64,000 nt of DNA from assembly GCF_026000115.1 (NCBI RefSeq), contig NZ_AP026867.1:3467716-3531715 (forward strand). Reading direction: 5' to 3'. The notes under the pieces were generated by a model. That model had not been told where the DNA came from and did no database searches. It saw nothing but the letters and a program-made list of their open reading frames with translations. The position numbers and the translations under genes were made by a program. Positions 44,827 through 54,081 of the stretch are shown piece after piece (position 1 is the stretch's first letter; every line of letters starts with the position of its first letter). The stretch comes from Aureispira anguillae (GTDB taxonomy: Bacteria; Bacteroidota; Bacteroidia; Chitinophagales; Saprospiraceae).

Positions 44827-46035
44827 ATGGAAAACTGTACCATTTACAGTCATTATTTAGATTTCGAAAGTATTGAGACGATCATCCGCCAACAGCTTCC
44901 TAAGGCTATTATCAAACGACAAGACAACTACAATCATAAGAGTTTATTGATACAATCTAAAAAAGGCTTTTTGGGTCGAAAATACACCTTAACGGTCAAT
45001 TGTAGAGAGCGTATTACTCCTTCTCATCAATTGGAATCCATCTCCTGCCCTTTGACACAGAACATAATGGGTATGCGAAATTACATTGGTCAACTCCCTG
45101 CCCAAGACAAATCTATTCAAGCTCTATTAATGCAAAAAATAGCCACGATTAATAGTGAAATTAGTTTTGCAGCAGAACCTTACCTTTCTGAAGATTTTGA
45201 AAAGATTCTAAAAAGTAGTCTAGAACAATTGGATGGCATTCTTTTTACTTCTCCTACTTCTTTATTCAAAAAATCAAAACATCAACATTTCTTAGATAAA
45301 GATTTTAATCTCATTTTAGATCTCGTTGGCAACTCTGAGGTTAATGATTTGGAGATTGTCGTTGAAGCTAAATACCACGATCAAACTAAAGCGCAAGATA
45401 CAGCAGCGCAAATGGATAGAAAAAGTAGAAGTGAGCAAATTCTACAACAACAACAAATCAAAATTAATACAAACTTACCTTGTAGTCCCGCTGATGAGCA
45501 GGTCTCTATACGCAGTCAAGCAGAAATTCTTAATCGAATTTATGCCTTAACTGCTGTCACTGCAAAAGCTGAAGGGGCTCCCTCCGATCAAATTCAACAA
45601 TTAATTACAAATAAAAATATTACGCATTTTTCTCCCTATGAGCAACATGCTCTAGCCCAAGAACTTTCAGAGAAAGAGACATCCATTCTTACTTGGCGTT
45701 ACGAAAGTCTTTTTCTCCTTTTCTGGATGGTTAATAAAGTAGATGAACTCCCCCATCCTTCTGAAATGTGCAAAGTCGAAACATTCTTAAATCCTATTTT
45801 TCAATTGTCTAGAGCTGCATTTGAAGCCGATATTAAATTAAGAACGAAAAAAGAAGTCTTGGATTTATTGGATCTAACTTATAGGATGAACTGGGCCTGT
45901 ACAGATGCCAATCTAAAAAAGGAAACTCCTCCTGGCAATTTGCATCCAGGTATTGTTTATGAACGTCATTATACACTCAACTGGCTCACGCATTACAAAA
46001 ATCAAAGCTGGGATGACATTCGGACGGATACCTAG
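44827..46035 (+). CDS. DUF4272-family protein
   Basis: The 402-residue protein ends with the DUF4272 pattern: EILNRIYALTAVTAKAEGA, LTWRYESLFLLFWMVNKVDELPHP and a tail VYERHYTLNWLTHYKNQSWDD. The N-terminal half is a separate domain that I do not recognise. The family has no established function. Close spacing suggests co-transcription with the NYN-LOTUS gene, and a terminator follows. Confidence 0.8.
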   Translation: MENCTIYSHYLDFESIETIIRQQLPKAIIKRQDNYNHKSLLIQSKKGFLGRKYTLTVNCRERITPSHQLESISCPLTQNIMGMRNYIGQLPAQDKSIQALLMQKIATINSEISFAAEPYLSEDFEKILKSSLEQLDGILFTSPTSLFKKSKHQHFLDKDFNLILDLVGNSEVNDLEIVVEAKYHDQTKAQDTAAQMDRKSRSEQILQQQQIKINTNLPCSPADEQVSIRSQAEILNRIYALTAVTAKAEGAPSDQIQQLITNKNITHFSPYEQHALAQELSEKETSILTWRYESLFLLFWMVNKVDELPHPSEMCKVETFLNPIFQLSRAAFEADIKLRTKKEVLDLLDLTYRMNWACTDANLKKETPPGNLHPGIVYERHYTLNWLTHYKNQSWDDIRTDT

Positions 46036-46084
46036 TTCATTTTGTCTTCAAAAAATAACAATTGAGATAATTTTTAAGCAAGCT

Positions 46085-46121
46085 GCAATTGTATATCTAT
46101 CGATATGCAATTGCATTTTTT
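46085..46121 (+). terminator. Terminator of the NYN/DUF4272 unit
   Basis: GCAATTGTATAT pairs with ATATGCAATTGC (one G-T pair), 6-nt loop, then a T-run. Confidence 0.85.
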
Positions 46122-46430
46122 ATAGCTCTAAAGAGATAAAATTTCATTGAGTTAGAAAAGAGCATCAACCAATATACCATAACTAAAAAGCATTTATTTT
46201 TAGACAATTAAACTGCATCAAACAGGTTGAATCCACCAATTTTAACAAAAAACTGGTTTGCATAGTTGTTTTGGACTAATTACATTTGTTGGATCATTGT
46301 AGGGTTATATAAAATGATCAAACAAAATAACAATCGCAAAAAATTTCAACTATTAAACTCATATACAATACATTAACGTTTAGCAACAATATATTTTCAG
46401 TTTTTTATTATATGCTTAAATTAAATTTCA

Positions 46431-46438
46431 TATATTTG
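46431..46438 (+). promoter_or_regulatory. Candidate -7 box for the 46718 lipoprotein gene
   Basis: TATATTTG matches TAnnTTTG; no clear -33 partner. It implies a long leader of about 275 nt. Confidence 0.4.
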
Positions 46439-46717
46439 CAGCGGATTCTCTTCACACCTTGGGCTAAGTTGTGATGCTTTCTGTTTAATTCCACTATACT
46501 AGGTTCTTATCCAATTATTCATCTCATTTAATAGTCTTTCTACACACCCCAACTAGCACTTTTTAGTGTACCAATTTACTGTGTGACAACCTTTCTATTT
46601 AAGATGGATATTCCTTTAAATCAATTAAAAATAGGTTGACTATTACTGTTGTTTAAGGCAGTAAATAGAAGGGTCAGCCTACAACTAATTTTTTCACACA
46701 AACCAATTTTTATTATT

Positions 46718-48145
46718 ATGGTATTAACAAAAAGGAATCTCTTAGCCACTCTATTAACCCTTGTCATTGGGATGCAATTTAGCTGTAAAAAAGATGCCCC
46801 AGCGCCCATTAATCCGCCACCCTCTATTCTCGAACAATTTTACAGTATTGGCGCAAAACAAGTAGCCTCAGACCTTATTCGCACGAGCGATGGAGGTTAT
46901 CTTATGGTAGGCACTTCCTACCCCAATACAACCGACCCTGAAGGAGATATTGTCGTCATCAAAACAGATTCTATAGGCGTCCAACAGTGGCATTCATTAT
47001 TAGGCAAAACAGCAGGTGCTGGAACGGGGAATTTAGCAGGTATGCATATTGAATACCACGAAGAAGGAGTAAAAATAGCCGAACTTCCTAATCAAACAGG
47101 TTATACGGTTGCCGCTAATAGAACTTATGTTGCTTATCCGACAGCCAGTAGTACTACAGGTACCAAAAAACAAACCAAAATTGTTATGTACAGCCTTGAT
47201 AACTCAGGGGCTGCTCAGACCGCAGATGGTCATGAATTAAGAGCTAATACCGATTTCACAGAAAATGTATCTGATTTTAAAATTGATAATAGCAATGGTA
47301 ATCTGCACTATATCTTGACTGGTTATACGACTAATGTCAACCCTAACAAACCTAATGATCCAAACAATGGAATCTATGATTTGACCGATATTGTGACCAT
47401 TTTGATGGATGCAAGTTTTTCAGAAGTATGGGCTACAGGAGCTACTGCTTATGGCTTTTTAGGAAAAGACCATGGAACCAGTGTTCAAATTCTACCCGAT
47501 GGTTATTTAGTTGTAGGAACCATTGAGGAGCAACATACAGCTAATGGTCCATTTATGGGGCGCCTTGCTGCTATAAAAATGAGAAAAGACAATGGAGTGC
47601 CAACCAATCCTATGTATTTTGGCGACCAAGATTATAATTTTGAGGGTGCTTATTCTACCTATGACGCAACGGCAGGACATATTACCATTGCAGCTACTGT
47701 TGCTGGTGGGAATTCTGCTTATACAGGTCAAATTGCTGTGCTACAACTGGATGAGAATTTAAATGCTCAAACGCCCAACCCCATAGCATTCGGTCTAACA
47801 TTTCTGGATCCTACTCCTCCTACTGCTACCTCTATCAACAATAGCTTTAAGGTACAATCCATTGCTGCTCTTCCTAATAACGATGGCTTTTTGATTGCAT
47901 CAACAATGACCGACAATTTAGGTAAGGACATTTGTATCTCAAAACTAAACGATGACTTCTCGCTTCCTGCTACAGATTGGCCGTATTATCATGGTTATAC
48001 AACGGGTAATTCTATGAGCACTACTCAAGAATTAGCGGGCACAGTACTTCCTGTTATTGACAATAATACGCTAATTGGTCATGCCTTTACAGGAACGTTT
48101 AATGCCAATAGCAGTAACAGTCAAATTGGTTGGGTTCGGTTCTAA
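46718..48145 (+). CDS. Secreted lipoprotein with propeller-like repeats
   Basis: The start at ATG 46718 (475 residues) gives a lipoprotein signal with Cys23 (MVLTKRNLLATLLTLVIGMQFSC, here in part: LVIGMQFSCKKD). Repeats such as DGGYLMVGTSYP, PDGYLVVGTIEEQ and NDGFLIASTM follow, which suggest a beta-propeller of the kind found in many Bacteroidota surface proteins. No catalytic motif. It is alone, with a terminator hairpin 26 bp downstream. Confidence 0.75.
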   Translation: MVLTKRNLLATLLTLVIGMQFSCKKDAPAPINPPPSILEQFYSIGAKQVASDLIRTSDGGYLMVGTSYPNTTDPEGDIVVIKTDSIGVQQWHSLLGKTAGAGTGNLAGMHIEYHEEGVKIAELPNQTGYTVAANRTYVAYPTASSTTGTKKQTKIVMYSLDNSGAAQTADGHELRANTDFTENVSDFKIDNSNGNLHYILTGYTTNVNPNKPNDPNNGIYDLTDIVTILMDASFSEVWATGATAYGFLGKDHGTSVQILPDGYLVVGTIEEQHTANGPFMGRLAAIKMRKDNGVPTNPMYFGDQDYNFEGAYSTYDATAGHITIAATVAGGNSAYTGQIAVLQLDENLNAQTPNPIAFGLTFLDPTPPTATSINNSFKVQSIAALPNNDGFLIASTMTDNLGKDICISKLNDDFSLPATDWPYYHGYTTGNSMSTTQELAGTVLPVIDNNTLIGHAFTGTFNANSSNSQIGWVRF

Positions 48146-48170
48146 AATTAAGCCTTAAATCAAATCACTA

Positions 48171-48208
48171 AAAAAGTTGTATTTTGTAAAAAGTACAACT
48201 TTTTTTTA
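48171..48208 (+). terminator. Terminator of the lipoprotein gene
   Basis: AAAAAGTTGTA pairs with TACAACTTTTT, followed by further T, just after the lipoprotein stop. Confidence 0.85.
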
Positions 48209-48253
48209 TAACTTACTTTGCTGTATTTTGCTTACCCAATTAAAACAACAATC

Positions 48254-48847
48254 ATGAAAAGGAAATACATTGAAGGTTTCGATCAATCTGATATTCCCCC
48301 AAGAGATAGCGAAATGAATAGCCCCCTAATCCGAAATATGGCTATGGCTGCTCCTGCTTTTACCAACACCCAAATTCAAGAAATGCTAGCAGCACATGCC
48401 GAATTTATTAACGACGGTGGCAGCGCTGGACGTTTTGAACGACTTCAAGTTGCAGGCTTGCCCATGAACATCTATATAGGAGGTGCGCAATCTGGAAAAC
48501 AATTTGAAGTTCGAATGAAAAATTTTGCTCCAGATACAAATTTGGAACAAGCTCAATTGACTCATTCAGATTTTGCAGGGGCACTTGCCGAGGAAGTCAA
48601 TTTTCAAGGTGCAAAATTAGATCATTCATTAATGACAGATTCCTTTTTGGCAGGGGCTAACTTTGACGAGGCATCCGCAATTGGAGTAGACTTTACAGGG
48701 GCAGATCTTACAGGGGCTTCTTTTGTAAATACAGATCTTAGGAATGCCGATTTTGAAATTTGTAATTGTACTGGAGTAGATTTTTCGGGAGCTAATATAG
48801 AAGGGGCTTCCTTCAAAGGGTGTAACTTGGATGGTATTCGCAGATAG
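48254..48847 (+). CDS. Pentapeptide-repeat protein
   Basis: ATG at 48254 gives 197 residues; a TTG upstream is less likely. Residues about 95-195 are pentapeptide repeats of the A(D/N)LxX type, for example FAGALAEEVNFQGAKLDHS and FTGADLTGASFVNTDLRNADF. These fold into a right-handed quadrilateral helix. Some relatives protect gyrase, but most have unknown roles. No signal peptide. Confidence 0.9.
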   Translation: MKRKYIEGFDQSDIPPRDSEMNSPLIRNMAMAAPAFTNTQIQEMLAAHAEFINDGGSAGRFERLQVAGLPMNIYIGGAQSGKQFEVRMKNFAPDTNLEQAQLTHSDFAGALAEEVNFQGAKLDHSLMTDSFLAGANFDEASAIGVDFTGADLTGASFVNTDLRNADFEICNCTGVDFSGANIEGASFKGCNLDGIRR

Positions 48848-49248
48848 ACAATGACTCTTATTTTATACCCTAAATCATCACTCCGTAAAAAAAATAAGAT
48901 TCTTTTACAACTCTATCACAAAATAAATGCTATGTGCTACAGTTTAATACTTCATTGGTTATCGGACTTTTAACACGCTAACTACAAAAACATATAATGC
49001 TAATAATCAACTGCGCAGCACTCATGCAATAATGTGATGCGATTAGCTTCGCTGCTTCTGCGTGGTTACTACGTGAGCCTTGTTACTCACTGTGTTTGTG
49101 AGGTCGCAAGCTCTGTTCGGATTGCCCACGAAGTAATGAGAGTTGTCAAAGAGCGAAAAATAAAACGTAAAATTTATAGAGGAAATCACCATTAGTTTCA
49201 AACTAATTCCACCTCTAATACTTATCAATAAATAAAATACAAATATTA
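48848..49248. other. 401-bp gap with mosaic repeat E
   Basis: Contains repeat copy E at 49007-49135 and otherwise AT-rich DNA; no coding frame. Confidence 0.6.
49007..49135 (+). repeat. Mosaic intergenic repeat, copy E with CCACGAAGTA right end
   Basis: Begins with AATCAACTGCGCAGCACTCATG, shared with the middle of copy A. It contains GTGGTTACTACGTGAGCCTTG and GGTCGCAAGCTCTGTTCGG (shared with A and D). It ends with CCACGAAGTA at 49126-49135, the same end as copy D. The left partner end is not seen, so this copy may be truncated. Confidence 0.8.
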
Positions 49249-49725
49249 ATGACAGAAGAGGATAAAAAGTTTATGCAACGGGCAATTGATTTGGCAAAGG
49301 AAGGAATGAATGCCAATGCTGGCGGTCCCTTTGGAGCAGTTGTTGTAAAAAATGGCGTTATTGTAGGAGAAGGTTACAACAAAGTAACTTCTACCAATGA
49401 CCCTACAGCGCATGCTGAAGTAACGGCAATTCGAAATGCCTGCAAGGCATTGGGCACTTTTCAATTGGACGACTGCATTATTTATACATCTTGCGAACCC
49501 TGCCCGATGTGCTTGGGAGCCATTTATTGGGCTCGTCCCAAAATGGTTTATTTTGGTTGTAACCGTGAAGATGCTGCCGATATTGGTTTTGACGATCAAT
49601 TTATTTACGATGAATTAGAGCGTGAATTGGACGACCGTAAAATCAAAATTGTCCGTTTGATGCGCAAAGAAGCGCTCTCTGCATTTGAAACTTGGGCAGA
49701 AAAAGGTGATCGAACAGAATATTAA
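49249..49725 (+). CDS. guaD: Guanine deaminase
   Basis: The 158-residue protein is a cytidine-deaminase-fold enzyme. The zinc ligands are H55 (HAEV), C85 and C88 (CEPCPMC), with E57 as proton shuttle. The sequence follows the Bacillus-type guanine deaminase: NAGGPFGAVVV, DPTAHAEVTAIR, YTSCEPCPMCLGAIYWARP and a C-terminal EY closing the active site of the partner subunit. It deaminates guanine to xanthine. TadA-like tRNA deaminases are the alternative but lack this C-terminal tail. Confidence 0.92.
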   Translation: MTEEDKKFMQRAIDLAKEGMNANAGGPFGAVVVKNGVIVGEGYNKVTSTNDPTAHAEVTAIRNACKALGTFQLDDCIIYTSCEPCPMCLGAIYWARPKMVYFGCNREDAADIGFDDQFIYDELERELDDRKIKIVRLMRKEALSAFETWAEKGDRTEY

Positions 49726-49758
49726 GAGCCTTGCTGTATTTTTATAGATTAATCGTTG

Positions 49759-49789
49759 GCGCCTTATTGGTAATAGACCAATAAGGCGC
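49759..49789 (+). terminator. Terminator of guaD
   Basis: GCGCCTTATTGGT and its perfect complement, 5-nt loop, 33 bp after the stop. Confidence 0.88.
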
Positions 49790-49812
49790 TGCAATTAAAC
49801 GGTTTCTACTTT

Positions 49813-49845
49813 AGCTAGACTTTCTCAAAATGCTAAAGTCTAGCT
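49813..49845 (-). terminator. Terminator of the YHS gene
   Basis: AGCTAGACTTT and its complement, 11-nt loop, 10 bp after the YHS-gene stop on the minus strand. It stands back to back with the guaD terminator. Confidence 0.75.
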
Positions 49846-49855
49846 TAGTTAATCC

Positions 49856-50323
49856 TTAATTGTGTGTTTGGCTTAATTTTTTCCAATTTTTATCCGCAGA
49901 CAAGACTAATTCATCGTGTCTTTTTTCTTTCAACCACAATTGCTGAGCATCTAATTCTAGATTATAAAGAAATAGATAGTACTTTCCATCCTTCACAATA
50001 AATTTATTGGGGTTAACCCTAAATTTGGCACCAGCATAGGTTCCAAAAGCACAAAACCCTCCATATTGTGGTAAGTATTTTGTTGGGTTCTGATCAAAAT
50101 TCGATTTTTGTTCGGCAGAAGTAAAATAATAAATTATTTTTTTATGTTCTGATTTAAATTCCTTGACGCCTTTTTGTGCCAAGCCCAAATCAAGGTAAGA
50201 AACAGGGCTATAACCTGCCAGTGCAATATTGCTATTATCAATGTTATTAGCCATCTTATCCTGAGCCACTAGACCAACGGTTAAGCAAACAAAAAAGATC
50301 GTGAATAAGTTATACAAGTTCAT
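49856..50323 (-). CDS. Secreted YHS-domain protein
   Basis: The 155-residue protein has a signal peptide (about 1-20). A YHS domain occupies residues about 30-100: IALAGYSPVSYLD, IIYYFTSAEQKSNFDQNPTKYLPQYGGFC. The family binds metals or haem-like ligands in related proteins. No other domain. It lies 81 bp downstream of a SnoaL-like gene on the same strand. Confidence 0.88.
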   Translation of the reverse strand: MNLYNLFTIFFVCLTVGLVAQDKMANNIDNSNIALAGYSPVSYLDLGLAQKGVKEFKSEHKKIIYYFTSAEQKSNFDQNPTKYLPQYGGFCAFGTYAGAKFRVNPNKFIVKDGKYYLFLYNLELDAQQLWLKEKRHDELVLSADKNWKKLSQTHN

Positions 50324-50404
50324 AATTTTTAGTTTTTAAAATTGCGGTTATACATTGCGATTATAAGAAGGGGATTTGATTAAATATTAGTTCTGCTCAG
50401 TTAC

Positions 50405-50758
50405 TTAATCTGCTTTGAAATATTCTTCTTTGACTACTTTTCCATCCTGCCCCCATTCTCTTTGAATAATTTCATGCCAGTGAATTTGGCTTCCGTCCTT
50501 CATATCAAAATCAAAGGTAAACTCAGATGCGGACACATTTCCGTCCAACAAAGTCTGATGATGCGTTATCTCATTAATCTTAACAATTCCTGCCGTAAAG
50601 CTTTTCATTTTTTCTACCATTTGAGCTTTGGTAGTAGTGGCCGTTCCGCCGTAGTCTGAAGTTTTTGCAAAATCACAAAAATTAACATCAACAGCTTCTA
50701 CAATAGCCCCTTTAGCGACTAATTCGTCCATTTTTTGAACCAATTCTCTTAATTCCAT
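50405..50758 (-). CDS. SnoaL-like (NTF2-fold) protein
   Basis: The 117-residue protein fits the SnoaL/NTF2 fold: an initial helix (LVQKMDELVAKGAIVEAVD), then beta strands with conserved HWHEIIQREW near 90-100. Such proteins are small cyclases, isomerases or ligand-binding proteins. Substrate unknown. It lies between the AraC gene and the YHS gene, all on the minus strand. Confidence 0.75.
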   Translation of the reverse strand: MELRELVQKMDELVAKGAIVEAVDVNFCDFAKTSDYGGTATTTKAQMVEKMKSFTAGIVKINEITHHQTLLDGNVSASEFTFDFDMKDGSQIHWHEIIQREWGQDGKVVKEEYFKAD

Positions 50759-50841
50759 TTGTTTTTATTTTTACTAATTAAAAAATTAATGACCTTACAA
50801 AGGTGGAAAGAAAAGCTGTTCAAATAGGTACAAAAAAAACG

Positions 50842-51894
50842 CTAAGAATTGTACTTTTGGTTTTTATATTGGGTAGGAGTATACTTGGTATGTAATTTAA
50901 AAAAGGAAGAGAAATGGTTGGCTTCTTCAAACCCTAATTGGTGAGCAATTGCCTTAATAGCCTGCCCTTCTTCCAACAATACTTTTGCTGTATTGATAAT
51001 TTTCTGGCGAATCAATTGCCCTAAACTTATATTTAATTCTGTCCGAACTCTTTTAGACAAAGCCTTGACTGACAAGTGCATTTTATCAGCATAAAACGCC
51101 AAAGAATGTTCCTCTTGGTGATGCCGCTGGAGCAATTCATAAATGTTCTGAACAAATAAATCGCTCTGATCAAAATCCTGCCTTTTTCTAAACTGATTAG
51201 GATTAAATCCAGTATTTTTTTTGAATATTCTTGTAAAATATGCAGGGTCTTTATAGCCCATATCATAGGCGATTTCCTTTACGCTTTTATCCGTAAATAC
51301 AAGCGCTTTTTTAGATTCGATTAGACGCTTATTTTTCAAAAGCCCTTTCATTGAGATCCCTACTTTCTGCCGAAATAGAGCCTGGGCTTCTTGCCCCTCA
51401 CTAGTAATCAACGCTGCAAGTTGTTCATTATTCAAATGATTATTATACTGTTGATCCACGACATCTTTTACATCAAAAATAATGTGGTATTCTTCTTTAC
51501 TAGCACAAAATGGGTTTTGCCAATACCACTGCTTGGATGAAACGTCTATAATGTCGCTTAGTTGAGCTGAAAATGCCGTATTGGTTAAATATTTTTGACA
51601 AGCTATACATTCATTAAAATTGATATACCCTAACGAAATTAGGTGTTTAAACAAAACCCTAATCTCTTTTTGATTAAAATACGCTTCATTGGGAAATTCT
51701 ATCTTACGCACCACAAAATCATCGGACAAAAATCGAATGTATTGCCCCTTATCCAAAAATATAATTTTATCCTTCCAATCGTGATAAGCTTTGAAATCAA
51801 CCTGAATTCCCCCTGTGCCTTTTAAGATATGGAACAAGGTACAATGATGGATCAGGTATACTTTATTAAGCTCAGGTGTTGTTTTTACAACCAT
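50842..51894 (-). CDS. AraC-family regulator with two C-terminal HTH domains
   Basis: The 350-residue protein carries two separate AraC-type DNA-binding domains. The first (about 140-235) contains KSVKEIAYDMGYKDPAYFTRIF. The second (about 255-348) contains QAIKAIAHQLGFEEANHFSSFF and ends TPTQYK. The N-terminal 130 residues are a cupin-like sensing domain with VDFKAYHDWKDKIIFLDKGQY. Normal AraC proteins have one such domain. The pairing could bind longer or duplicated operators. It is transcribed with downstream SnoaL and YHS genes. Confidence 0.85.
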   Translation of the reverse strand: MVVKTTPELNKVYLIHHCTLFHILKGTGGIQVDFKAYHDWKDKIIFLDKGQYIRFLSDDFVVRKIEFPNEAYFNQKEIRVLFKHLISLGYINFNECIACQKYLTNTAFSAQLSDIIDVSSKQWYWQNPFCASKEEYHIIFDVKDVVDQQYNNHLNNEQLAALITSEGQEAQALFRQKVGISMKGLLKNKRLIESKKALVFTDKSVKEIAYDMGYKDPAYFTRIFKKNTGFNPNQFRKRQDFDQSDLFVQNIYELLQRHHQEEHSLAFYADKMHLSVKALSKRVRTELNISLGQLIRQKIINTAKVLLEEGQAIKAIAHQLGFEEANHFSSFFKLHTKYTPTQYKNQKYNS

Positions 51895-51987
51895 CTATTC
51901 ATTATTTGTCACTTGTATTCCTTACAAAATACCCAACATTTAGAATAAAACATTCAAATTCATGCTATTTTTGGAATAAGTGAGGTA

Positions 51988-52857
51988 CTAATCCCTCAAA
52001 AAACCAGCAATATACTGCTCAATCATTTCGTAATCACTCCCTGCGGGAACATGTTTAGCATTTTCCATCAATATGGTCTTTTGTAGATTCTTAAATAACC
52101 GCTGAGCCTTTTTTATAGTTTGATTTCCAGGAAAAAAGACATCATCCTCAGCCGCTAAAATATAAACAGGGGCATCCAATTTCTGAGCCTCTTTTTTAGT
52201 CAAAAGCGGAGGTCTCCGAGTATCCATATAAATCCCTTCTAATACGGCCTCTTGGTAAGCAACTAAATAGGCATCTTTTTCGGCACAAAAAGCGTCCATA
52301 AAAGTATGCAAATCTTGTTTTTTTCTAGATTTTAAATAACGCCTCATCGGAATTAACACCTTAAAAATGGCCTTTAGAGCAGAACCATTCGTAAATCCTG
52401 CTGGCACAATAAAAATAGCTCGCTCTATACGCTCAGGAGCACAAGCAATCAAACGCTGTAAAATAAAACCTCCATAAGAAACCCCAATTAGAGCCACTCG
52501 TTCTAATGCTAAGGCATCTAATACTTCAACCAACCACTTTCCATAGCTATTGTCTCTCAAAGGCAGTCTTGTTTCTTCACTCCTATTGGGCTGCCCAAGA
52601 ATATCAATCGCATAAATACAAAAGTGCTGCGCCAATCCTTGAATCGCCTCTAAGGCAATCGGCGCACCAACATTAACCCCATGCAACAAAACTACTGGCG
52701 GCAATTGTTCCGATCCCACTACAATAACATTGGTTTTTCCTGCCTTTGTTTCAATTTGGGTTTCTTTATAATGCAGTTTTAAAGCATCTAGCTTTTGCTG
52801 ATATAGTGCCAAAATCTTTTTTTTGGCTTGAGCACTTTTATAAATTGTTGTTGGCAT
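51988..52857 (-). CDS. Alpha/beta-hydrolase fold enzyme
   Basis: The 289-residue protein has the oxyanion-hole segment VVLLHGVNVGAP, nucleophile elbow GVSYGG (Ser), an acid in ILAAEDDVFFP and a His in NAKHVPAGS. No signal peptide. The substrate cannot be read. It lies next to a TetR-controlled gene and upstream of the AraC gene. Confidence 0.9.
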   Translation of the reverse strand: MPTTIYKSAQAKKKILALYQQKLDALKLHYKETQIETKAGKTNVIVVGSEQLPPVVLLHGVNVGAPIALEAIQGLAQHFCIYAIDILGQPNRSEETRLPLRDNSYGKWLVEVLDALALERVALIGVSYGGFILQRLIACAPERIERAIFIVPAGFTNGSALKAIFKVLIPMRRYLKSRKKQDLHTFMDAFCAEKDAYLVAYQEAVLEGIYMDTRRPPLLTKKEAQKLDAPVYILAAEDDVFFPGNQTIKKAQRLFKNLQKTILMENAKHVPAGSDYEMIEQYIAGFLRD

Positions 52858-52944
52858 AATGTTCTATTTTAAGGATGCTAGATTACATCGTTTGGGATTT
52901 AGATCAATGGCTATTAATGAGCTATGTCATTAAAAAAAACAGAC

Positions 52945-53280
52945 TTAATACTTAATAAAATGTCCTAACTTTAGTTTTTCTTTAGCCTCCTTCCAAGAAG
53001 GAAACCTGTCTGATTCATAAGTATAACTTCCTGTTTCAATAGCTAATTTTGCACTTTCTTTCATTGCCTCACCATGTGCTCCCAATAGCATAGCTTTTTG
53101 CATATCTTCTTTGGATTCCCACGAAGTTATTGTATAATGCAGATAACCAAATCCTGTATTTTTCATTTTAATGAACCCTGGTGCTTTTCTTACTTGTAGG
53201 GTAATCTTAAGCCCATGCCATGATAACTTAAAGTAATACCATAGGCTGCGTAAACGGACAGAAGTTACTGTAATAATCAT
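52945..53280 (-). CDS. DUF3291-like dimeric alpha-beta barrel protein
   Basis: The start at ATG 53280 gives 111 residues; a TTG at 53304 is less likely. The pattern (ITVTSVRLRSLWYYFKLSWHG, KAPGFIKMKNTGFGYLHYTITSWESKEDM) fits small DUF3291/ABM-type proteins, related to spheroidene monooxygenase-like proteins. A His near 81 (GAHGEAMKES) could be functional. It is divergent from the TetR gene and is the likely target of that repressor. Confidence 0.7.
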   Translation of the reverse strand: MIITVTSVRLRSLWYYFKLSWHGLKITLQVRKAPGFIKMKNTGFGYLHYTITSWESKEDMQKAMLLGAHGEAMKESAKLAIETGSYTYESDRFPSWKEAKEKLKLGHFIKY

Positions 53281-53360
53281 CTTGATTGGTTTAGGTGCTA
53301 TCAATTAGCAGGTTATTGATAATATAGGTATGTACCACAAGATAATTCTTTTTACTAAGA

Positions 53361-53380
53361 ATTAGGCACAAGTGCCTAAT
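53361..53380. promoter_or_regulatory. Palindromic TetR-family operator
   Basis: ATTAGGCAC-AA-GTGCCTAAT is a perfect 9-bp dyad with a 2-bp centre, 17 bp before the TetR start and between the divergent genes. Confidence 0.7.
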
Positions 53381-53397
53381 TTTATTGATTAAAAACT

Positions 53398-54024
53398 ATG
53401 AAACGAAAGGATAAAATCCTAATTCAAGCTCAATTACAATTTAATGAACAAGGAATTTCCGCTGTTTCTCTCAAAGCGATTGCCAAGGCAATGAAGATTA
53501 GTTATGGCAATGTTACCTATCATTTTGCCAACAAAGCACAGTTGGTCGGGCAATTATATGCCAATATGCTAACAGAGCATCAACAAATTTCTATGGCTTT
53601 TGGTGCGCAAAAAAACTTGCTTGAAGCCATTATTTTAGCTCCTAATGATACCTTTGAAATATCGTTTAGGTATCGCTTTCTCTTTATTGATTTTGCAACC
53701 ATCATACGTCAATACCCTGACATACACCAGCAACAACAGCAACTAACTGCTACAAGAATGGAAGCATTAGCCCCCATTTTTGATTTGTTGAAACAACAAG
53801 GGTATTTTAGAACGGAAATCCCTCCATCACAGATTCAACACCTCATGCAAATCAGTGGTGCCATTAGAACCTTTTTCTTTATGCACCATTATACAGAAAT
53901 TGAACAAACCAAAAACCTAGAGGACATCAAACGATCTTATCTACTGTATGTCAACCAATTGTTATACCCTTACTTAACACCAAGTGGCATTCAAGTTTAC
54001 AAAGAAGTACTAAATTTGGAGTAA
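53398..54024 (+). CDS. TetR-family transcriptional regulator
   Basis: The 208-residue protein has an N-terminal TetR HTH (KDKILIQAQLQFNEQGISAVSLKAIAKAMKISYGNVTYHFANKAQL, residues 1-47, seen here as the FNEQGISAVSLKAIA and SYGNVTYHFANK blocks). The C-terminal ligand-binding part is helical. It is divergent from the DUF3291-like and hydrolase genes, with a dyad operator between, so it probably represses itself and those genes. Confidence 0.92.
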   Translation: MKRKDKILIQAQLQFNEQGISAVSLKAIAKAMKISYGNVTYHFANKAQLVGQLYANMLTEHQQISMAFGAQKNLLEAIILAPNDTFEISFRYRFLFIDFATIIRQYPDIHQQQQQLTATRMEALAPIFDLLKQQGYFRTEIPPSQIQHLMQISGAIRTFFFMHHYTEIEQTKNLEDIKRSYLLYVNQLLYPYLTPSGIQVYKEVLNLE

Positions 54025-54042
54025 ACCTCTCAATTATTTTTG

Positions 54043-54050
54043 TAATTTTG
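54043..54050 (+). promoter_or_regulatory. Candidate -7 box for the TPR gene at 54082
   Basis: TAATTTTG fits TAnnTTTG, 31 bp before the start. A TTTG lies 24 bp upstream of it, slightly beyond the usual spacing. Confidence 0.4.
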
Positions 54051-54081
54051 CCCTTCATTTAACCACAACTAGAAGCACTTT

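Larger units (their letters stand above)
46036..46717. other. 682-bp gap with terminator and long leader
   Basis: A terminator lies at 46085-46121. The right half holds a TATATTTG -7 box at 46431-46438, which would give the next gene a leader of about 275 nt. No coding frame is convincing. Confidence 0.55.
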
